Source: Fluviibacter sp039805725 (GTDB lineage Bacteria; Pseudomonadota; Gammaproteobacteria; Burkholderiales; Rhodocyclaceae). From it: a stretch of 64,000 nucleotides of DNA. This document shows positions 19,667-27,754 of this stretch, one piece after another. Both the position numbers and the translations under genes were made by a program. Where the stretch lies: contig JBDLTT010000040.1 in the NCBI GenBank assembly GCA_039805725.1, forward strand, positions 1 through 64,000, in the 5' to 3' direction. The first letter of the stretch is position 1, and every line of letters begins with the position of its first letter. Below the pieces are notes generated by a model, which worked only from the letters and a program-made list of their open reading frames with translations, was not told where the DNA came from and did not search any database.

Positions 19667-20746
19667 ATGCCATTCCGCCAATCATCCGGAACCTCATCCA
19701 CGGCGTCTGCGACACCGCTAGACGATCGCGCTTGCGTATTGCTCAAAACCCTGATCGAGAGCTATATCGCCGAAGGCGCGCCGGTCGGTTCGCGGGTACT
19801 CTCCCGCGCCTCCGGGCTTGATCTCTCCGCCGCGACCGTACGTAACGTGATGGCCGATCTGGAAGATCTCGGTTTTATTGCCAGCCCCCACACCTCCGCC
19901 GGGCGCATCCCCACACCGCGCGGCTACCGCTTCTTCGTCGATTCGCTGCTCACCATGCAACCTCTGGAGCAGATCGAACAAGCACGTATTCTTTCCGAAC
20001 TGGCTGGGGCCAAAACGCAGCCGGGTCAAATCATCAGCCAGGCCTCTCGATTGCTGTCCGATCTGACACACTTTGCCGGCATCGTGATTGCGCCACGCCA
20101 CCCCAGCACACACATCCGTCAAATCGAATTCATCGCGCTATCCGATCAGCGTGTGCTGCTCGTCCTCGTGACCAGCGATGGCAATGTCCAGAATCGCATT
20201 CTCACGACCGACCGGCCCTATAGCGCTGCCGAATTGACTGAAGCCGCTAATACCCTCAACCAGAACTTCGTCGGCCTCGAACTCGAACAGATACGCCACC
20301 GGGTGCATGACGAGCTCACCCGCATCCGCGCCGACATGCAAGCCTTGATGGCCGCCGCACTCACCGCCAGCAGTGAAGCATTGATGCCACGCGAATCAGA
20401 AACCGTCATCTCCGGCGAAAAAAATCTGCTCGACGTCGAAGACCTCAGTTCCAATATGCGCCGTCTGCGCGAACTCTTTGACCTCTTCGAACAACGCACC
20501 TCGCTTGTTCGCCTACTCGATCTTTCGCAACAAGCCGCCGGCGTCCGCCTGTACATCGGCCAGGAATCCGGCATCGCCACACTCGACGAATGCAGCGTCG
20601 TCACTGCGCCGTATCAGGTTGAAGGCCAAGTGGTGGGTTCGGTCGGCGTCATCGGCCCGACCCGCATGGCCTACGACCGTGTCATTCCCATCGTCGACAT
20701 CACCGCCCGCCTGCTCTCGAGCGCACTCACCGAACAGGCTCACTAA
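19667..20746 (+). CDS. hrcA: Heat-inducible transcription repressor HrcA
   Basis: Repressor of class I heat-shock genes that binds CIRCE elements and responds to GroEL. The 359-aa protein has an N-terminal winged helix (LLKTLIESYIAEGAPVGSR, SAATVRNVMADLEDLGFI, then the wing SPHTSAGRIPTPRGYRFFVD) and the C-terminal GAF-like domain with GQESGIATLDECSVVTAPY and GSVGVIGPTRMAYDRVIP. The start is preceded by only a weak ribosome site. I see no CIRCE element in this window, so its targets (probably groESL) must be elsewhere. Confidence 0.97.
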   Translation: MPFRQSSGTSSTASATPLDDRACVLLKTLIESYIAEGAPVGSRVLSRASGLDLSAATVRNVMADLEDLGFIASPHTSAGRIPTPRGYRFFVDSLLTMQPLEQIEQARILSELAGAKTQPGQIISQASRLLSDLTHFAGIVIAPRHPSTHIRQIEFIALSDQRVLLVLVTSDGNVQNRILTTDRPYSAAELTEAANTLNQNFVGLELEQIRHRVHDELTRIRADMQALMAAALTASSEALMPRESETVISGEKNLLDVEDLSSNMRRLRELFDLFEQRTSLVRLLDLSQQAAGVRLYIGQESGIATLDECSVVTAPYQVEGQVVGSVGVIGPTRMAYDRVIPIVDITARLLSSALTEQAH

Positions 20747-20756
20747 GGCCATCCTC

Positions 20757-21878
20757 ATGAATAAAGATGTTCCCGTCTGGCGTCACGGCACGCCGCCACG
20801 TACTGCGCTTGTTCTGGTGAATTTGGGTACGCCCGATGCACCCAATGCCGCCGCCGTCCGCCGTTACCTCGCCGAATTCCTCGGTGATCCGCGCGTCGTG
20901 GAAATTCCGCGTCTGCTCTGGCTGGCCATTCTGCACGGCATCATCTTGCGCGTGCGCCCGAGAAAGTCGGCAGCCAAATACGCCACCATCTGGACGGACG
21001 CTGGTTCACCCCTGCTTGTGCATACCGAAGCCCAGGCGCGACTGCTGGCCAGCACGCTGCACCAACGCGGCCACGACCTCATCGTCACCTGGGCCATGCG
21101 CTACGCCGGCAACGGGCCGCGCAGCATTCCGGCGGTGCTGGAACAGCTGCGCCGCGAAAACGCCACCCGCATTCTGCTCTTGCCGATGTACCCGCAGTAC
21201 TCGGCCAGCACGACAGCCACGGCGATTGATCAGGCGCTGAACTGGGTCACCACGCTGCGCAACCAACCTGAATTACGCTATGTCCGCAATTTCGCCGACG
21301 ACACCGGTTATATCAACGCCATAACCTGCGAGATACGCTCACATTGGCAGCAAAACCCGCCCCCCATGCTTCCCGATCCCAGCTATCGCCTGGTCATGAG
21401 CTTTCATGGCCTGCCCGAGCGCAACCTTAAACTGGGTGACCCGTATTTCTGCGAATGCCACAAAACGGCCCGTCTGGTCGCCGAAGCGCTCAACCTGCCC
21501 GCCGAATCGGTGGTCACCACCTTCCAATCACGCTTTGGTAAAGCCAAGTGGCTGCAACCCTATACCGAACCGACGCTCATCGACCTGGCCCAGCAAGGCG
21601 TCAAACGCATCGATATTCTGTGCCCCGGTTTTGTGGCGGACTGCCTGGAAACGTTGGAAGAAATCAACATGGAAGTCCGCGCCGCCTTCCTCACGGCCGG
21701 TGGTGAGCACTTCCATTACCTGCCGTGCCTGAACGAAACGCCGGCCTGGATGACCGCCCTCGCCGACCTCACTGAACGTCACCTGGCTGGCTGGCCCGCG
21801 ACAGCAACAGGCACCCCTGCGAAAGCAGCCCTGGAACAGCAGGCCGCCCGCGCCAAGACGCTCGGCGCACTTGAATAA
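20757..21878 (+). CDS. hemH: Ferrochelatase
   Basis: Inserts Fe2+ into protoporphyrin IX in the last step of heme synthesis. The 373-aa protein shows the N-terminal LVLVNLGTPDAP, PRKSAAKYATIW, MRYAGNGP, the catalytic-His segment LVMSFHGLPERNLKLGD near residue 218, VVTTFQSRFGKAKWLQPYT, and CPGFVADCLETLEEINME, whose acidic residues belong to the metal path. The C-terminal 30 residues are Ala-rich. It begins 10 bases after hrcA, and its last codons contain a candidate heat-shock promoter for grpE. Confidence 0.97.
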   Translation: MNKDVPVWRHGTPPRTALVLVNLGTPDAPNAAAVRRYLAEFLGDPRVVEIPRLLWLAILHGIILRVRPRKSAAKYATIWTDAGSPLLVHTEAQARLLASTLHQRGHDLIVTWAMRYAGNGPRSIPAVLEQLRRENATRILLLPMYPQYSASTTATAIDQALNWVTTLRNQPELRYVRNFADDTGYINAITCEIRSHWQQNPPPMLPDPSYRLVMSFHGLPERNLKLGDPYFCECHKTARLVAEALNLPAESVVTTFQSRFGKAKWLQPYTEPTLIDLAQQGVKRIDILCPGFVADCLETLEEINMEVRAAFLTAGGEHFHYLPCLNETPAWMTALADLTERHLAGWPATATGTPAKAALEQQAARAKTLGALE

Positions 21879-21897
21879 TCGTACGCCGCCCCCAACT
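21870..21897 (+). promoter_or_regulatory. Candidate sigma32 (RpoH) promoter for grpE
   Basis: A -35 element CTTGAAT and a -10 element CCCCAACT are separated by 13 bases, close to the known RpoH consensus CTTGAAA / CCCCATNT. The -35 box is formed by the last two sense codons and the stop of hemH, and grpE begins about 45 bases downstream. The motif match is direct observation; function is inferred from its position ahead of heat-shock genes. Confidence 0.7.
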
Positions 21898-21942
21898 AAT
21901 GGCAAACATCCTCTTTAGAAGCATTCACGGAACACAACCGAC

Positions 21943-22473
21943 ATGACCGAACAACACCAAGAACCAATCGTCGAAGACAACGCTGAACAGGCAGCTCCCG
22001 AAGCCGCAGCAACACCGAATACCCCAGAAGCGCAAATCGCTGCGCTCGAGGCCAAGGTCGCCGAACTGCAAGATGCTTATCTCCGCGCCAAGGCCGAAGG
22101 CGAAAACCTGCGCCGTCGCGCGGCCGAAGACGTGACCAAAGCGCACAAATTCGCCGTAGAGAAGTTTGCCCGTGAACTCATTGCCGTCAGCGACAGCCTC
22201 GACGCCGCGTTAGCCGATACCGCGGCCGATGCGGCTACCCTGCGCTCAGGCGTCGAACTCACCCAGAAGCAGCTGCTCAGCGCCTTCGAGCGTGGCGGCA
22301 TGAAAGTCGAGAACCCGGCGCCAGGCGACAAGTTCGATCCGAATCAACATCAGGCCATCGCCATGGTCGACGCCGACCAACCGGGCAACACCGTCGTCAA
22401 CGTGCTGCAAAAAGGGTATCAGCTGTCGGATCGCGTGCTGCGCCCGGCCATGGTCACCGTTGCTAACGGCTAA
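21943..22473 (+). CDS. grpE: Nucleotide exchange factor GrpE
   Basis: Releases ADP from DnaK and acts as a thermosensor in the chaperone cycle. The 176-aa protein has an acidic, poorly structured N-terminus, a long coiled coil (EAQIAALEAKVAELQDAYLRAKAEGENLRRR), the helix KFAVEKFARELIAVSDSLDAAL, and the C-terminal beta domain with GDKFDPNQHQAIAMV and VLQKGYQLSDRVLRPAMV. It lies between hemH and dnaK with its own candidate RpoH promoter. Confidence 0.97.
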   Translation: MTEQHQEPIVEDNAEQAAPEAAATPNTPEAQIAALEAKVAELQDAYLRAKAEGENLRRRAAEDVTKAHKFAVEKFARELIAVSDSLDAALADTAADAATLRSGVELTQKQLLSAFERGGMKVENPAPGDKFDPNQHQAIAMVDADQPGNTVVNVLQKGYQLSDRVLRPAMVTVANG

Positions 22474-22487
22474 TTCACACCCGCCCT

Positions 22488-22515
22488 ATTGAAAACAGGC
22501 ATGGCGGCCCCACAT
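22488..22515 (+). promoter_or_regulatory. Candidate sigma32 (RpoH) promoter for dnaK
   Basis: ATTGAAA and CCCCACAT are separated by 13 bases, the same spacing as the element ahead of grpE, and lie about 75 bases upstream of the dnaK ATG. This fits the RpoH consensus well and would give dnaK an additional heat-shock start. The sequence match is direct; promoter activity is inferred. Confidence 0.7.
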
Positions 22516-22591
22516 AGTCGTCATGCCCGGTGAAATGTTTAGATTTCATCCAACCAATCAACCACTTAGAAAATCACAAGGATAAGATTCC

Positions 22592-24514
22592 ATGGGAAAA
22601 ATTATCGGTATTGACCTCGGCACGACTAACTCGTGCGTGTCCGTCATGGAAAACGGCGCACCGAAGGTGATCGAAAACGCCGAGGGCGCCCGCACCACCC
22701 CGTCGATCATCGCCTACACCAACGATGGCGAAGTGCTCGTTGGCGCACCGGCCAAGCGTCAGGCCGTTACCAACCCGAAGAACACCCTGTACGCCATCAA
22801 GCGTCTGATCGGTCGTCGCTTCGAAGACAAGGAAGTCCAGAAGGACATCAGCCTGATGCCATTCAAGATCATCAAGGCCGACAATGGCGACGCCTGGGTC
22901 GAAGTGCTCAGCGACAAGAAAATGGCCCCGCAGCAGGTGTCTGCCGAAGTGCTGCGCAAAATGAAAAAAGCTGCTGAAGACTATCTGGGTGAAGAAGTGA
23001 CTGAAGCCGTGATCACGGTACCAGCCTACTTTAACGACAGCCAGCGTCAGGCCACCAAAGATGCCGGCCGCATCGCCGGTCTCGACGTCAAGCGCATCAT
23101 CAACGAACCGACCGCTGCCGCCCTGGCTTTCGGTATGGACAAAAAAGAAGGCGATCGCAAGATTGCCGTGTTCGACCTCGGTGGCGGCACCTTTGACATC
23201 TCGATCATCGACATCTCGGAAATCGACGGCGAACACCAGTTCGAAGTGCTATCGACCAACGGCGACACTTTCCTGGGCGGCGAAGACTTCGACCAACGTC
23301 TGATCGACTACATCGTCACCGAATTCAAGAAAGAGTCCGGCGCCGATTTGAAGAACGACGTGCTGGCGCTGCAGCGCCTGAAAGAAGCTGCTGAAAAAGC
23401 CAAGATCGAGCTCTCGTCGGCGCAACAGACCGAAATCAATCTGCCGTACATCACGGCTGATGCCAGCGGTCCGAAGCACCTGACGATGAAGATCACTCGC
23501 GCCAAGTTTGAAAGCCTAGTCGATGACCTGATTGAACGCACCATCGCCCCGTGCGCCACTGCGCTCAAGGATGCCGGTTGCTCGGCCAGCGACATCAGCG
23601 ATGTCATCCTGGTCGGCGGTATGAGCCGTATGCCCAAAGTGCAGGACAAGGTCAAAGAATTCTTCGGTAAAGAGCCGCGTAAAGACGTCAACCCGGATGA
23701 AGCCGTGGCTGTCGGTGCGGCCGTTCAGGGTGGCGTGCTGCAAGGCGACGTGAAAGACGTGTTGCTGCTCGACGTCACCCCGCTGACCCTGGGTATCGAA
23801 ACCCTGGGTGGCGTGATGACCAAGCTGATTCCGAAGAACACCACGATCCCGACCAAGGCCAGCCAGGTCTTCTCGACTGCCGATGACAACCAGTCGGCTG
23901 TCACGATCCACGTACTGCAAGGTGAACGTGAGATGGCCAGCGGCAACAAGAGCCTGGGGCAGTTCAACCTGGAAGGCATTCCGCCCGCTGCCCGCGGTAC
24001 GCCGCAGATCGAGGTCACCTTCGACATCGACGCCAACGGCATTCTGCACGTCTCGGCGAAAGACAAGCAGACCGGCAAGGAAAATAAGATCACCATCAAG
24101 GCCAACACCGGTCTGTCGGAAGAAGAGATCCAGCGTATGGTCAAGGACGCTGAAGCCAACGCCGCCGAAGACCATAAGGCGCGCGAACTGGCCGACGCCC
24201 GCAACGGCGGCGATGCCGCCGTGCACAGCGTCCGCAAGATGCTGAACGAACTCGGCGACAAGGTCCCGGCCGATGAAAAGGCCAAGATCGAAGCCGCTGC
24301 CAAGGAAGTCGAAGACGCCGTTCGTGGCACCGACAAGGCCGAGATCGAGAAGAAGGCCGAAGCGCTGATGCAGGCTTCGCAAGCCCTGGCGCAACTGGCG
24401 GGGGCACAAGGCGGTGACGCCGGTGCCGCACCAGGTGCTCAGGCCGACGCAGGCAAGCAGCCGGAAGGCGACGTGGTGGACGCCGAGTTCACCGAAGTGA
24501 AGGACAAGAAGTAA
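22592..24514 (+). CDS. dnaK: Molecular chaperone DnaK (Hsp70)
   Basis: ATP-dependent Hsp70 chaperone of 640 aa. The ATPase domain starts GKIIGIDLGTTNSCVSVMENG and has the phosphate loops IFDLGGGTFD-type (VFDLGGGTFDISI) and VGGMSRMP. The linker VLLLDVTPLTLGIETLGG leads into the substrate-binding beta-sandwich, followed by the helical lid and an Ala/Gly-rich tail ending DVVDAEFTEVKDKK. A good AAGGA site precedes the ATG. A 220-codon open frame on the opposite strand is the well-known dnaK antisense artefact. Confidence 0.99.
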   Translation: MGKIIGIDLGTTNSCVSVMENGAPKVIENAEGARTTPSIIAYTNDGEVLVGAPAKRQAVTNPKNTLYAIKRLIGRRFEDKEVQKDISLMPFKIIKADNGDAWVEVLSDKKMAPQQVSAEVLRKMKKAAEDYLGEEVTEAVITVPAYFNDSQRQATKDAGRIAGLDVKRIINEPTAAALAFGMDKKEGDRKIAVFDLGGGTFDISIIDISEIDGEHQFEVLSTNGDTFLGGEDFDQRLIDYIVTEFKKESGADLKNDVLALQRLKEAAEKAKIELSSAQQTEINLPYITADASGPKHLTMKITRAKFESLVDDLIERTIAPCATALKDAGCSASDISDVILVGGMSRMPKVQDKVKEFFGKEPRKDVNPDEAVAVGAAVQGGVLQGDVKDVLLLDVTPLTLGIETLGGVMTKLIPKNTTIPTKASQVFSTADDNQSAVTIHVLQGEREMASGNKSLGQFNLEGIPPAARGTPQIEVTFDIDANGILHVSAKDKQTGKENKITIKANTGLSEEEIQRMVKDAEANAAEDHKARELADARNGGDAAVHSVRKMLNELGDKVPADEKAKIEAAAKEVEDAVRGTDKAEIEKKAEALMQASQALAQLAGAQGGDAGAAPGAQADAGKQPEGDVVDAEFTEVKDKK

Positions 24515-24534
24515 CGCTGGATCACTGATCCAAT

Positions 24535-24562
24535 GGGGGCAAGGGCGACCTTGCCCCCTTTT
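24535..24562 (+). terminator. Rho-independent terminator between dnaK and dnaJ
   Basis: A perfect 10-bp stem, GGGGGCAAGG pairing with CCTTGCCCCC, encloses a GCGA tetraloop and is followed by TTTT. It probably reduces rather than abolishes read-through into dnaJ, giving more DnaK than DnaJ. Confidence 0.9.
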
Positions 24563-24600
24563 GCATTAACCGATTTGAATCAAAACAAAGCTGAACCGCC

Positions 24601-25740
24601 ATGTCCAAACGCGATTACTACGAAATTCTGGGTGTACACAAGGGCGCCTCCGACGACGACCTGAAAAAGGCCTATCGCCGCCTTGCGATGAAATACCACC
24701 CGGACCGTAACCCGGACGACAAATCGGCCGAGGCCCAGTTCAAAGAAGTCAAAGAAGCCTACGAAATTCTGAGTGACCCGAATAAACGCGCGGCTTACGA
24801 CCAGTATGGGCACGCTGGTGTCGACCCCTCCATGGGCGGCGGCTTTGGCGGTTTTGGTGGTGGCGCCGGCGGCTTCGACTTCGGCAACATCTTCGAAGAA
24901 ATCTTCCGCGGTGGTGGCGGCGGTTTTGGCGGTGGTGGCGGCCGTGGTAGTCGTAATCAGGTCTATCGTGGCGCTGATCTGCGCTACGACCTCGACATCT
25001 CGTTGGAAGAAGCCGCCAAGGGCACACAAACTCGCATCCGCATCCCGACTGAAATCAACTGCGACACCTGTAAAGGCTCCGGCGCCAAACCCGGCACCAG
25101 CAGCAAAACCTGCGGCACCTGTAAAGGCAGCGGCCAGGTTCGTATGCAACAGGGTTTCTTCTCCGTACAACAGACCTGCCCGCACTGTCATGGCTCCGGC
25201 AAAGTCATCGAAGACCCGTGTACCGACTGCCATGGCCGTGGTCGCAAGCGTGAAAACAAAACCCTGGAAATCAAAATCCCGGCCGGCGTCAACGATGGTG
25301 ACCGCATTCGCCTATCGGGCGAAGGCGAAGCCGGCGTTAACGGCGGCCCGTCAGGCGACCTGTACGTACAGATCAGCCTGCGTCAGCACGAACTCTTCAC
25401 GCGAGATGGTGACGACCTACATTGCGAGATCCCCATCACCATGACCACCGCCGCACTGGGTGGCGACATCGACGTGCCAACGCTAGACGGCACCGCCAGC
25501 CTGCGCATCCCCGAAGAAACCCAGACCGGCAAGATCTTCCGTCTGCGCGGCAAAGGGGTGAAAGGCATGCGCAGTGGCGTCGAAGGCAACCTCTATGTGC
25601 ACGTTGTCGTGGAAACCCCGGTCAACCTGAACAGCGAACAGAAAGAACTGCTGCGCAAATTCCAGGAGAGCCTCGGAGAACACCACTCCCCGCAAGAAGA
25701 CGGCTGGCAGCAGAAGCTAAAAAACTTCTTTAGCGGCTGA
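24601..25740 (+). CDS. dnaJ: Chaperone protein DnaJ (Hsp40)
   Basis: Co-chaperone that delivers substrates to DnaK and stimulates its ATPase. The 379-aa protein has an N-terminal J domain with the HPD triad at residues 33-35, then a Gly/Phe-rich linker (GGGFGGFGGGAGGFDFGNIF). A zinc-binding region with four CxxCxGxG repeats follows (CDTCKGSG, CGTCKGSG, CPHCHGSG, CTDCHGRG), and then the C-terminal substrate and dimerisation domains. It follows dnaK after a terminator and ends just before another. Confidence 0.98.
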   Translation: MSKRDYYEILGVHKGASDDDLKKAYRRLAMKYHPDRNPDDKSAEAQFKEVKEAYEILSDPNKRAAYDQYGHAGVDPSMGGGFGGFGGGAGGFDFGNIFEEIFRGGGGGFGGGGGRGSRNQVYRGADLRYDLDISLEEAAKGTQTRIRIPTEINCDTCKGSGAKPGTSSKTCGTCKGSGQVRMQQGFFSVQQTCPHCHGSGKVIEDPCTDCHGRGRKRENKTLEIKIPAGVNDGDRIRLSGEGEAGVNGGPSGDLYVQISLRQHELFTRDGDDLHCEIPITMTTAALGGDIDVPTLDGTASLRIPEETQTGKIFRLRGKGVKGMRSGVEGNLYVHVVVETPVNLNSEQKELLRKFQESLGEHHSPQEDGWQQKLKNFFSG

Positions 25741-25764
25741 TCACTTCCAACTGTGCTCATGACC

Positions 25765-25794
25765 AAGAGCCATCTCAGGATGGTTCTTTTCTTT
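25765..25794 (+). terminator. Terminator after dnaJ
   Basis: AAGAGCCATC and GATGGTTCTT (with one G-T pair) enclose TCAG and are followed by TTCTTT. It lies about 25 bases after the dnaJ stop, in a convergent gap with the membrane-protein gene on the other strand; only the plus-strand reading has a T-rich tail. Confidence 0.8.
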
Positions 25795-25796
25795 AC

Positions 25797-27122
25797 TCAG
25801 CTTAAAGTTGCGACACTGCAGACCATCGTCAACCAGATCACAGCTGCGCAATAAGCCTGTGCACAGTATCGCAGGTTCAGCTTCGCCAGCAGGCTGGATG
25901 CGATTCCGTAACGCCCCTGAATCGCAAGATTAATGCCGGACATCGGCCCAGCAGCAAGCCCAATCGCCCACGACTGAACAAAGACAAGCGCCAACAACAA
26001 AGGTTCCGGGTGCAAAGGCGCCAACCACGTACCAACCATCGTGATCGAGATCACGGTGTGCACCCCAATAATGGCGAGCAGAATCATCACTGCAAGTACA
26101 GCAGCCGCCTCCAAAGCGCCAAATCTGGTGAACGGCAGCCAGACATCACCCATGCCAATCAACGACGTAAGACCGCTGGCAAGTGTGCCGGCGGCAAGAA
26201 ATAGAATCACTTCACCCGCCATGCTGGGTAAACGATGATGAGCGTGACTCGTGATCGCACGACAGACCAACAGCGGACCGTTACGAAACACCGACAGGAC
26301 ACAAACCACCAGCAACGATGCAATACTGATAATCGAAAGGGCCGTCCACCTGGGAAAAAACCAATGACCCACAGCGACCAGTGCGGCCAATAACACTGGG
26401 ATATACAAGGCCGATGGACGAAGTGGGTATCCGACAAAACCAGCGGTGTCATTGCCCATTTGACGGATGATGTCCCGCCCGCCGAGGACCAGCAGCACTC
26501 CAGCGAAGGAAGCACCTATCAAAGCAAGACGCAACGGATTCGCCCCTGGCGCATAGGTCAATGCAACGGCCGTGGCCGCAAAAAATGGTGACCAGGTAGC
26601 TGCTGCAAGAAAGGCGCGCACAAGCGCTACTGCTTGCTCCTGCGTGGGCTTCCCCTTCGGGCCGATTCGCTCAGCCATCATAAAAACAGCCGATAAGTTG
26701 ATTACCGAACCCAAGATGTGCACGCCCAGCATCGTGCGCCATAGCGCACCCTTCCCACGCGGCAGACCCCTATCCGTGTCAGGGGGCGGCGCCAGCATCT
26801 GCAGAAAACTGACGGACACCAACATCCCGAGCAATGCTGAATTCTGTGTCAACAGATTGCCCCACATAGGGCGGCCACCGAGCGCAATGGTTAAAACGAA
26901 ACCACCCATGCCAATCCCTGCCAGCCAGAGTGACTGTTGTTTCTGCGCGCGCGCCAGCCCCGGCCACAATAAGGCACCAGCCGACCATGCGGCTACGCCG
27001 GCAGGCCACCCAGGCATCCCATAGTCAGTACCAGCCAGTGCTGCAGTCAATGCCAGCAAAGTCAGCAAAAGTGCCACATAGGCACGTCGGTTCGGGAAAT
27101 CGTTCCCTGATGCATTATTCAT
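25797..27122 (-). CDS. Multi-spanning inner-membrane protein, possible secondary transporter
   Basis: 441 aa from the chosen ATG, almost entirely hydrophobic, with about 11-12 membrane helices. I do not recognise a named family. The two halves resemble each other. In the first, GVHILGSVINLSAVFMM is followed by FLAAATWSPFFAATAVALTY. In the second, GVHTVISITMVGTWLAP is followed by LVFVQSWAIGLAAGPMSGINLA. Such two-fold repeats with small-residue loops are typical of ion-transporter (IT) superfamily carriers, but the substrate is unknown. A GTG three codons upstream is an alternative start. It follows the rhodanese gene by about 20 bases and may be co-transcribed with it. Confidence 0.75.
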   Translation of the reverse strand: MNNASGNDFPNRRAYVALLLTLLALTAALAGTDYGMPGWPAGVAAWSAGALLWPGLARAQKQQSLWLAGIGMGGFVLTIALGGRPMWGNLLTQNSALLGMLVSVSFLQMLAPPPDTDRGLPRGKGALWRTMLGVHILGSVINLSAVFMMAERIGPKGKPTQEQAVALVRAFLAAATWSPFFAATAVALTYAPGANPLRLALIGASFAGVLLVLGGRDIIRQMGNDTAGFVGYPLRPSALYIPVLLAALVAVGHWFFPRWTALSIISIASLLVVCVLSVFRNGPLLVCRAITSHAHHRLPSMAGEVILFLAAGTLASGLTSLIGMGDVWLPFTRFGALEAAAVLAVMILLAIIGVHTVISITMVGTWLAPLHPEPLLLALVFVQSWAIGLAAGPMSGINLAIQGRYGIASSLLAKLNLRYCAQAYCAAVIWLTMVCSVATLS

Positions 27123-27143
27123 TGGAAACACGACAACGGTTTA

Positions 27144-27548
27144 TTAGGGCGCTACCACCGGACGTCCTTCGGCCTTCCAGGCATTCATGCCGCCGCTGGC
27201 GTGATAGATCGTGCCTTTCACAGATTGTGATTCCATATAATCGGCCACGGCCTTTGACCGACGGCCGCTACGGCACACCAGCACCACGGGCTCACCGGGC
27301 TTGGCCAATTGTTGCTCCTGCTTCAACCAGCCCGCTTTATCAAAACCACCGCTAAACGAAAACGTCATGAGGCGCGCGCCCTTGATCACGCCCGTCTCTC
27401 GCCACTCTTCGGGTGTCCGTATGTCAATCACCGGCACGCCTTTGGCCTGTAAACGCGCCAGTTCAGCGTTATCAATGTCGATGATCTCGGCCTGCGCCAC
27501 GATCGATACGAGTAGTGATGCTGTGAGCAATAATTTAGTTATTCGCAT
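27144..27548 (-). CDS. Exported rhodanese-domain protein
   Basis: A 134-aa protein with a signal peptide (residues 1-20, cleavage after AQA) and a single rhodanese domain. The catalytic loop is CRSGRRS, with the active-site cysteine near residue 92, and the substrate region VIDIRTPEEWRETG is complete. The domain therefore looks able to carry a persulfide, probably in the periplasm. The physiological sulfur donor and acceptor are unknown. Its ATG lies within the last codons of the upstream arfA-like gene, suggesting translational coupling. Confidence 0.88.
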   Translation of the reverse strand: MRITKLLLTASLLVSIVAQAEIIDIDNAELARLQAKGVPVIDIRTPEEWRETGVIKGARLMTFSFSGGFDKAGWLKQEQQLAKPGEPVVLVCRSGRRSKAVADYMESQSVKGTIYHASGGMNAWKAEGRPVVAP

Positions 27549-27694
27549 TCGGGTGTCTCCTTATGTTTGGACCTACGAATCAGCCTGGCTGCTTTGCGCC
27601 GGTCAATCTCGACCCTGGGCCGATACAGACCTGACGCTAACGCCTTGGCTGCAGCATTCGGGCGTTTCTGGGGACGGCGGGCGCGTTTAGTCAT
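27539..27694 (-). CDS. arfA: ArfA-like alternative ribosome-rescue factor (51 aa)
   Basis: A 51-codon gene whose product is very basic. The segment NAAAKALASGLYRPRVEIDR, followed by RKAARLIRRSKHK, resembles the ArfA core of E. coli ([20 protein letters not shown], then KGKGSYMRKGKH): the same NxxxxAL, L(Y/F)RxRVE and basic-tail spacing. ArfA recruits RF2 to ribosomes stalled on messages without a stop codon. The stop codon overlaps the start of the rhodanese gene by ten bases. No good ribosome site is evident. Length and composition fit the family; identity rests on motif resemblance only. Confidence 0.65.
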   Translation of the reverse strand: MTKRARRPQKRPNAAAKALASGLYRPRVEIDRRKAARLIRRSKHKETPECE

Positions 27695-27754
27695 CGTCAG
27701 GCCAGTTTACCCGCCCAAAGTCTCAGGCCAAAAATCTCTGGCACGGCGACCTCA

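Noticed and set aside
19667..22591. CIRCE operator for HrcA
   Set aside because: I looked for TTAGCACTC / GAGTGCTAA near hrcA, grpE and dnaK and found none.
22574..23236. 220-codon open frame antisense to dnaK
   Set aside because: Long open frames opposite dnaK are a known consequence of its codon use; the product has no recognisable motif and the dnaK reading is certain.
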